From: Haliscomenobacter sp.
GTDB taxonomy: Bacteria > Bacteroidota > Bacteroidia > Chitinophagales > Saprospiraceae
Assembly (NCBI GenBank): GCA_016707205.1
Contig: JADJHZ010000010.1
Coordinates: 1-23,114 of the forward strand
DNA: 23,114 nucleotides
Reading direction: 5' to 3'
The notes below the pieces were generated by a model. That model had not been told where the DNA came from, did not search any database, and worked only from the letters and a program-made list of their open reading frames with translations. The position numbers and the translations under genes were made by a program. The first letter of the stretch is position 1; each line of letters opens with the position of its first letter. Positions 18,365 through 23,114 of this stretch are shown here, one piece after another.

Positions 18365-18387
18365 TATCATCTTAATCCTTACTACAT

Positions 18388-18603
18388 ATGGATTATAGAG
18401 ATCATCACGATTGAGCCGGGAAAAAAGCGGACAGCCTTGCATTCGCGGTATGCGCATAACGGTATACGACGTGCTCGAGTTACCTGGCCGCAAGGGATGA
18501 CTATGGAAGAAATTCTGGATGATTTTCCCTTTCTCACCGGGAAGATATCCTTGCCTGCCTTGCCTATGCAGCTGAAGCGGAACGAACGCGTTTGGTAGCA
18601 TAA
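18388..18603 (+). CDS. DUF433 antitoxin-like protein, frameshifted
   Basis: A small (about 71 residues) helix-turn-helix-type protein of the DUF433 family, generally the antitoxin or DNA-binding partner of a PIN-like protein. Joined frames from ATG 18388 give MDYR, then ITIEPGK, SGQPCIRGMRITVYDVLE (18430-18478), the core MTMEEILDDFPFLTG (18498-18542), DILACLAYAAEAERTRLVA and TAA at 18601. The G-x-P-x-I-R-G-x-R-I-T-V motif and E-E-I-L-x-D-F/Y-P motif are the hallmarks of the family. Three or four small indels break it. The next gene starts 12 bases downstream, and the family's usual partner, DUF5615, is exactly what follows. It is likely autoregulated from the promoter at 18333, by analogy with toxin-antitoxin operons. 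Confidence 0.8.
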
Positions 18604-18615
18604 TCCGATCAGGCT

Positions 18616-18984
18616 ATGCTTCTCATAGATAATAACTTATCTCCAAAATTGGCCAAACGCCTGCAAATCCTCTTTCCTGGAACTGTCCACGTTTTGGACC
18701 TCGGATTAGGCCAGGAAGACGACCACGCCGTCTGGAACTATACCACAGCCTATAGTCTTCACATTCTCACGAAGGATTCCGATTTCGTTCATCTGGTCCA
18801 CCTGAAAGGGTTCCCCCAAAAGTCATCCGTTTAAACACTAGGAATGCTGACCACCTTGTATGTTGAAGCGCTTTTAATCAAGGAACAAGCCACAATTATG
18901 CAGTTCCTTCAATCTCCTGATCACGGACTTTTGCTTTTTGTATTAATGCCTTCTACAAGTCATTTGTTAAATGGAATTCCGTAA
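18616..18984 (+). CDS. DUF5615 PIN-like protein (putative toxin), frameshifted
   Basis: A small Mut7-C/PIN-like putative ribonuclease, the standard partner of DUF433. ATG 18616 opens MLLIDNNLSPKLAKRLQ, the family start, whose first aspartate would sit in the acidic active site. It continues GTVHVLDLGLGQEDDHAVW and SLHILTKDSDFVHL, with the second acidic cluster D-S-D-F. After one missing base near 18815 and another near 18852 it reads KVIRLNTRNA and TLYVEALLIKEQATIMQFL, and ends near 18984. The full length of about 120 residues is normal. Active-site acidic residues look intact, so I regard the breaks as sequencing errors. Toxicity is not shown by the sequence. DUF433-DUF5615 pairs are known only as predicted toxin-antitoxin modules as far as I am aware. 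Confidence 0.8.
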
Positions 18985-19029
18985 TTGGCATCCTCAACAA
19001 AGATAAATCCATGCGCCAAGGAAAGTAAA

Positions 19030-19555
19030 ATGAGAAAATCGGCCAAAAATACCCCGGATTCTTTTAATCAATAAACTCGATGGGTTCGATGTTTATGTTG
19101 CGTTTAATACCGGAGAACACCGGATCATACGTTTTTCCCATCTCTTGGAAAAATGGAATTATAAAGGGGATCCGTTTCGGTCCAAGCTGCTTGAAAAGCA
19201 AATTTTCCAAAAGCTGGAATTAAAAGAAGGAACCCTTCGCTGGCCCAATCTCGCGCTGAAAACAACCCTTTCTAATGGAATGGAGTTTGAAACATGCTTC
19301 GACCTCGACCCGGTAGTTTTATACCAGGAAAGCGAACCCGATGAAGAAAAGAACCAGCAGAATCAAATAGGTAACCTGATCAAGACTGCCCGGAAACAAG
19401 CGGGGCTTACACAGGACGAATTGGCCAAGCGCAGCGGTACCACGAAAAACTACATCTCCCGAATCGAAAACGATAAATCGGATATCGAGCTAGGAACCCT
19501 ACTGAAGATCATAGAGATAGGACTTGGCAAACGAATGCAGATCAAGATCAGTTAA
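19030..19555 (+). CDS. DUF2442-helix-turn-helix fusion regulator, one frameshift
   Basis: A probable DNA-binding regulator or antitoxin of about 175 residues. AGGAAAG precedes ATG 19030 (MRKSAK). After an indel near 19050-19057 the frame reads LLINKLDGFDVYVAFNTGEH, RIIRFSHLLEKW, LKEGTLRWPN and ETCFDLDPVVLYQES, which is the DUF2442 fold: a beta-rich domain often found next to DUF4160 proteins. A short linker rich in E, N and Q leads to a complete XRE/HTH_3 domain (IGNLIKTARKQAGLTQDELA, KRSGTTKNYISRIENDKSDI, KIIEIGLGKRMQIKIS). A TTG at 19145 is the first start-like codon of the unbroken frame but would cut DUF2442 in half. It follows the DUF433-DUF5615 pair by 45 bases and precedes a small unknown gene by 15. 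No RelE/HigB-type toxin gene is visible beside it. Confidence 0.75.
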
Positions 19556-19570
19556 ACCACCTTCCTCCCA

Positions 19571-19873
19571 ATGCCAACGTCTAACCCATACCATCAACAC
19601 GCCCGCCTGGAGTTCGAAACCGAAGGCAGGGGCGGAACGATCATTTTTCGCCATGGACCGAACACGATCCGGTTTTATTGGGAATTTGGCGGAGGAAACG
19701 CGGTTGCTCTGATCTTTGTGCCCGACGAAGGCCAGTGGGAAGCCCAAACCGGTCTTCCGCTCTCCGAACGCCTGCCCATCCACGAATTCGTTGGCGCCCG
19801 CACCGTCGCAGATAAAGCCTCCGGCTGCCGGTATGAGCTAAGCAGGGATTGCCTGAAATCCTCCTCCGAGTAG
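19571..19873 (+). CDS. Small soluble protein of unknown function
   Basis: A 100-residue protein that I do not recognise. It begins MPTSNPYHQHARLEFETEGR, then GGTIIFRHGPNTIRFYWEFG and GGNAVALIFVPDEGQWEAQT, and ends KSSSE. It has beta-rich character, no signal peptide and no membrane segment. It starts 15 bases after the stop of the DUF2442-HTH gene in the same direction, so it is probably in that transcription unit. The frame is intact and the composition protein-like. Linkage suggests it could be the partner of the HTH regulator (inference only). It could equally be an unrelated accessory gene. Confidence 0.6.
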   Translation: MPTSNPYHQHARLEFETEGRGGTIIFRHGPNTIRFYWEFGGGNAVALIFVPDEGQWEAQTGLPLSERLPIHEFVGARTVADKASGCRYELSRDCLKSSSE

Positions 19874-19924
19874 AACCAAATGTATAACCCGCCCGCGCCT
19901 TATGCCTTTCGCCTTTTTCGCCCC

Positions 19925-21362
19925 CTACCACACGAACGTACCCGCTGTATTGGGAGGGAGAGAAGGTTGGGGCTTTCTTCCCATTGTCGTGGATGTTTGA
20001 ACACTTCCGACTGACTGCTTGGAGTTGAGAACAAGGGAGTACTTTCTTGCCCTGAGGGTTACAAACGCCACATTGGGCGGGTTGGAAGGCACAGAACTGC
20101 CGATCCGAATGGAGCCGGCAGGAATAAACCTGGAGGCTTGCGCCACAATATAGTAACCTACATTTCTGGTGACCACGTCGCCTCCGATCGTTACGGCGCC
20201 TTTGCACTGGGTGCACCCGCCGGGGTATGGGGCCCGTAGTCGGGGTCGTTAGCCAGGTTCCATTCCAGGGCCACTTTGCTCCATTGCGCGTACTACCGAT
20301 GATCACGTTCTCGATATGCCATTTCAGGTCGCCGTCAAAGAGCCATTGGAGCCGTCCCTGCTCGGTGAAATACAGGTTTTTGTCGGGGTGAGCAGCCTGG
20401 ACCTTGCTCAACGCTGATCTGTCCGTTGTACAGGTGAAAAGCGGAACCGTCGATAAAAGGCTTCGCGGCAGGGTCGTTCAGGATGGAAATAGGGTAGTCG
20501 GGGTTGTCGCAATTATGATCCCAGATAATGATCTTGGTTGTCAATCCGGCCTTTTGGAAAGCTGGCCCCAAGTGATTTTTGACAAAATCCGCTTGTTGGG
20601 CGGCGCTCATGACCATACTCCGGGTTGTTGCCTCCATGCTGGGGCTCATTCTGCACGGTAACGGCATCCGGGACGATGCCGTGTTTCTTCATTTCGGTAA
20701 TATATTTCACGAAGTACTGGGCGTAAACCGGGTAGTATTTCGGAAGTAATTCGCCCCGATAGAGTTTTTGTTGCTTTTCATCCACACCGGTGCGCTCCAG
20801 GGGAGCCCATCAGCTTAATGTCCGGATTGATCTTTAGAATTGCGTTAAGCACGGGAATCAGGTTGACGGTATCCCTCGAGAGGCTGAATTTGCTAAGGGT
20901 CAGGTCCTCGGTCCTTCGGGAATGTCGCTGTAACTGAATACCCGGTCGTCGAGGTCTGAAGCGCCAATGCTAATGCGGAGGTAGAAATGCACAGGCTTTC
21001 TCCGGTGCAGCCAAAAGCTCGTTGCAGAAGGTTATCCTGCTGGCTGGACGACATGGTGTTGATTACCGCGGCGCTGCCCCGGTGAGGGAATACCCGAACC
21101 CGTCGATCTTCTGGAACGTGCTCGTGGCGTCGATATCCAGGTTAGGATACGTGTTCGGCGTCGTTGCAAGTGCCAGAATAGTTGTTTGTTTTGCAAAAGC
21201 CGCGTTTGGTCGCCACTGGTGAACCACGTCCACTTCGTTCGTCAGGTTATTGGCCGGCCCGCCGAAGTATCATCGTCTTTGGGCGTTTTTCGTGCAACTG
21301 CCCAGAAGCATCAAAAGGATGAACACGTATGGTGTCATGGAATCATCGTTGAAAGCCTTCAT
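19925..21362 (-). CDS. GH30 glycoside hydrolase lipoprotein, frameshifted
   Basis: A glucosylceramidase/endo-beta-1,6-glucanase-type enzyme. The lipoprotein signal reads MTPYVFILLMLLGSC (ATG 21338; ATG 21362 gives a longer MKAFNDDS- leader), with the lipobox cysteine followed by TKNAQ. Joined frames show QKIDGFGYSLTGAAAVINT, GSPWSAPVWM, KQQKLYRGELLPKYYPVYAQ, the acid/base region VTVQNEPQHGGNNP (about 20660-20700), SAAQQADFVKNHLGPAFQ, KIIIWDHNCDNPDYP, AFHLYNG and the nucleophile region NLYFTEQ. A C-terminal beta domain follows (GDVVTRNVGYYIVAQASRF, VLNSKQSV) and ends TAGTFVW at 19925. About eight indels. It lies 55-79 bases downstream of the GH16 lipoprotein on the same strand. GH30 together with GH16 is a common laminarin/yeast-glucan gene set. 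Activity on beta-1,6 rather than other linkages is inferred. Confidence 0.85.
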
Positions 21363-21416
21363 TGGAAAAAGAAGAAGAATAACAGCAATGGCAGAAAGAA
21401 CACCCCCGCTAAAAAA

Positions 21417-22599
21417 TCACTGAAACACCCTTACATAATCACAAACATGCGCTGGGGAAAAGGGGTATTGCCGTCAGGCGGCCCGGCCAGTACCCCCACG
21501 GCAACGTTGAAAATAAAGAAAAACGGATCGTTGAACGGATGAGTTGGCCACGCCTGGGTCTGCTTTGACAAAAGTGAAATACAGAATATCATCCGTAAAA
21601 GCGCATCTTGTCCTTTTCCCAAATCAAACTGAACACGTGGAATTTTTGGGAAAAATCTCCCGAGCAAAGGTGATATTATTGTTTTTGGGAGAAGTGACAC
21701 CTACCACGGATTTCCAGTGCACCGAGCCTGTAACCCGGTTTGGGGCTTACCCCACCAGCTCCATGATGTCACGATTTCGCCGCCAAGCCCGGCCCAGCCG
21801 ACGGAGAGGCGTGATCGGAACCAGCATCAGGCGCAGGCCAGCCCTTCGCAACGGGCGGTTTAGCACGGATATCGATGCGGCCGAGCGGAATTCCTTCTTA
21901 GCCCGGGTGACCCAGACGCGCCGAGGGTAGTTGAATCCGCCTATCGCCTCTTTTCGGGCCTCAATGATGGAGTTGCCGTTCGACAGAAAAACGTTTTCGT
22001 GGTGTTGAGTGTAGTACTCAGTTCATTGTTGCCCCAACCTCCGACACCAGTTCCGATTTCGGGGTCCACACGTTCAAGTCAGGCCATTGCCCGAAAACTC
22101 GTCGCTCCCACCAACGCATGCAGGATAAGCGGCGGAGTGCGATATCCCGAAGTGTCCGTAAAGTCAGGTTCGTTCCATCCTCCGTCAGAATAACCCCTTT
22201 TGCCGAGGTCTTTGCCAGCGTGCACTGGTTCAGTTTCAAGCGACACCGTAAACTCCAGGTTTGGCTGGCCGCGATCAACCTCATCTCCTTGGATCGTCAC
22301 TTCGATATTGGCCGACAACTGGTTTGCCGGAATCGTTAACGTTCCGGCAGGCGATGAAATCCCGGGGAAATGGCCGTGCCGTTTGAGCAGTACTCCACCA
22401 GGCTCCGGTTTTGGCGGCTTTGTCGACGGATTACGTAAAAACGAAGCGAACTGGCCGCTTTCCCCTTGCTGTGGTGAGCGTCAAAACGCTCAATACCGGA
22501 AGCGTTTCATCGGTTGGCGTCCCGTTTCCTCCCCCTGAATCGCTGCACGACATTAAAGGAAACCAAAACAGGAAATAACAAGAAAGACCGGAAAACCAT
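21417..22599 (-). CDS. GH16 glucanase lipoprotein with N-terminal Calx-beta domain, frameshifted
   Basis: A surface-lipoprotein beta-glucanase. From ATG 22599 the leader MVFRSFLLFPVLVS runs, after an indel, into LMSCSDSGGGNGTP (lipobox LMSC, Ser/Gly-rich anchor linker). Next is a Calx-beta-like domain: SGQFASF, GTLTIPANQLSANIEVTIQG, LEFTVSLE and TLAKTSAKGVI. The GH16 catalytic domain follows: LVWSDEFSGNGL, VGGWGNNEL, a catalytic motif damaged to RNRDIMELVG (normally GEIDIMELVG), PNRVTGSVHWKS, WPTHPFNDPFFFIFN-VAVGG and a final DYVRVFQ at 21417. At least ten indels make the middle (about 21770-22000) barely readable, but enough blocks remain to assign both domains. It is followed by GH30 and preceded, across a terminator-like hairpin, by a putative glycan-binding protein. 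Anchoring as a lipoprotein contrasts with the T9SS tail of the other GH16 at 16475. Confidence 0.75.
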
Positions 22600-22661
22600 T
22601 TTTGTGTTTGAACAGCATGACAACCAGGTTAACGCATACGATATCAATTACCTGAAAAATA

Positions 22662-22689
22662 GGTTAGACCGGCAAAAGCCGGTCTAACC
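22662..22689 (-). terminator. Perfect 12-bp hairpin between the two lipoprotein genes
   Basis: GGTTAGACCGGC (22662-22673) and GCCGGTCTAACC (22678-22689) are exact complements around a 4-base loop. On the minus strand it lies 11 bases after the stop of the upstream gene and is followed by TATTTTTC. This is the strongest intrinsic-terminator candidate of the window. Being inside a probable operon, it may only attenuate transcription into GH16 and GH30. Confidence 0.7.
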
Positions 22690-22700
22690 CAGAGATATTT

Positions 22701-23114
22701 TTATTTCGGAATCATTTTCAGATACCATGCATTGCCCGTTTTTCCGTGCCCTGCGCTCTCAGATACATATGACCGATCTCGCTCCATGATCTCGTAATTC
22801 TTTCTGCAGGCGCCGTAACCGATATAGGTATTTGCGCCCGGCTGGATCCCCGTCTTGGTCGAGGGGCGGAAGCCGCGACCCCTGTGCTTGGCGCAAAGCT
22901 GAGAGAGCGCCCGTAGCGCCTGGATAGGGATGCAGCCTTCGTCACCGCTACCAAGGGAACCCCGGAAGGCCGCCGGCAAGAGGCGCCGGTTTTAGTAAAA
23001 GACCCATCCGGGATGCCACCGTCAGAGAGTAGCCGGAAGGTTTTGGTAAAGGTAAAGGTGGCGGTGTAAAAGCAATTACAGCAAGCTACTTTCATCAACG
23101 CCTGCCCACCAAAC
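22701..23114 (-). CDS. C-terminal part of a probable surface glycan-binding protein (SusE/PKD-type), frameshifted
   Basis: Only the 3' end is in the window. Readable segments are WWAG near the right edge, CFYTATFTFTKTF (about 23055-23085), GSGDEGC, YIGYGACRKNYEIME (about 22785-22835) and a final GNAWYLKMIPK ending at TAA 22701. The terminal pattern, Y-E-I-L/M followed by an A-W-Y-x-K-x-x-P-K end, resembles the PKD-containing or SusE-like lipoproteins placed upstream of GH16 genes in Bacteroidota laminarin loci. This is from memory and the frames are badly broken, so the family is tentative. The gene order (binding protein, GH16, GH30) fits a polysaccharide utilisation locus. At least four indels. 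Confidence 0.45.

Noticed and set aside
18150..18371. Minus-strand open frame of about 73 codons ending in FFGYYGQQ
   Set aside because: It looks somewhat protein-like but has no ATG or GTG start and no recognised family, and it coincides with the hairpin cluster; recorded only as an alternative explanation for that region.
17748..18456. A 17-base near-identical repeat (17748-17764 and 18440-18456, one mismatch)
   Set aside because: The second copy is inside the DUF433 coding sequence, and about one such match is expected by chance in a window of this size, so it is not treated as an attachment site.
1..23114. tRNA, rRNA, CRISPR or insertion-sequence features
   Set aside because: No cloverleaf with a TTCRA loop, no spaced direct repeats, no transposase motifs and no terminal inverted repeats were recognised by eye.

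Overview
The window reads as a piece of a Bacteroidota chromosome, most likely a Saprospiraceae/Haliscomenobacter-like bacterium. The evidence is a type IX secretion (T9SS) C-terminal sorting domain, a DUF6089 outer-membrane barrel, a PD40/OmpA envelope protein, bacterial GH3 amido-synthetase and LysE genes side by side, and upstream sequences close to the Bacteroidota promoter pattern (-33 TTTG, about 19-20 nt, -7 TAnnTTTG). The family-level placement is inference from gene content. No rRNA, tRNA, CRISPR array or insertion sequence was recognised.

Sequence quality governs the interpretation. Roughly 1640-8360 and 8380-10380 are clean, with long intact frames. In 1-1050, 10380-17730, 18390-19060 and 19925-23114 nearly every gene is cut by several 1-2 base indels while the protein remains recognisable when frames are joined. 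These look like consensus errors rather than pseudogenes. At about 1035 and about 14585 two unrelated genes abut with both facing ends missing, which looks like local deletions or assembly joins. Coordinates of frameshifted genes below span the reconstructed gene.

Layout. (1) 1-1035: 3'-truncated long-chain acyl-CoA synthetase (+). (2) 1035-3775: a truncated unknown gene behind a large PD40/coiled-coil/OmpA envelope protein (-). (3) 3923-6355: a divergent pair made of a flavin/2Fe-2S reductase (-) and an AlkB-type membrane hydroxylase (+), a plausible self-contained alkane-oxidising module. (4) 6461-8657: an operon of a GH3 acyl-acid amido synthetase and a LysE-family exporter (-). (5) 8818-12403: DUF6089 barrel (-), nadA (-), rsmI (-), and scpA (+) divergent from rsmI. 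(6) 12361-14590: DUF5682 protein (-), convergent with scpA and overlapping it. (7) 14584-17734: sialate O-acetylesterase-family protein and a T9SS-exported GH16 glucanase (+). (8) 17799-19873: a small membrane protein, a hairpin-rich spacer, a DUF433-DUF5615 toxin-antitoxin-like pair, a DUF2442-helix-turn-helix fusion regulator and a small unknown protein (+). (9) 19925-23114: a minus-strand run with the tail of a probable glycan-binding lipoprotein, a Calx-beta/GH16 lipoprotein and a GH30 lipoprotein.

GH16 (beta-1,3-glucan) plus GH30 (beta-1,6-glucan) enzymes, with a surface-binding-type protein upstream, suggest a laminarin/beta-glucan utilisation locus whose SusC/SusD genes would lie beyond the right edge. 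The small-gene island at 17.8-19.9 kb sits between its two halves.
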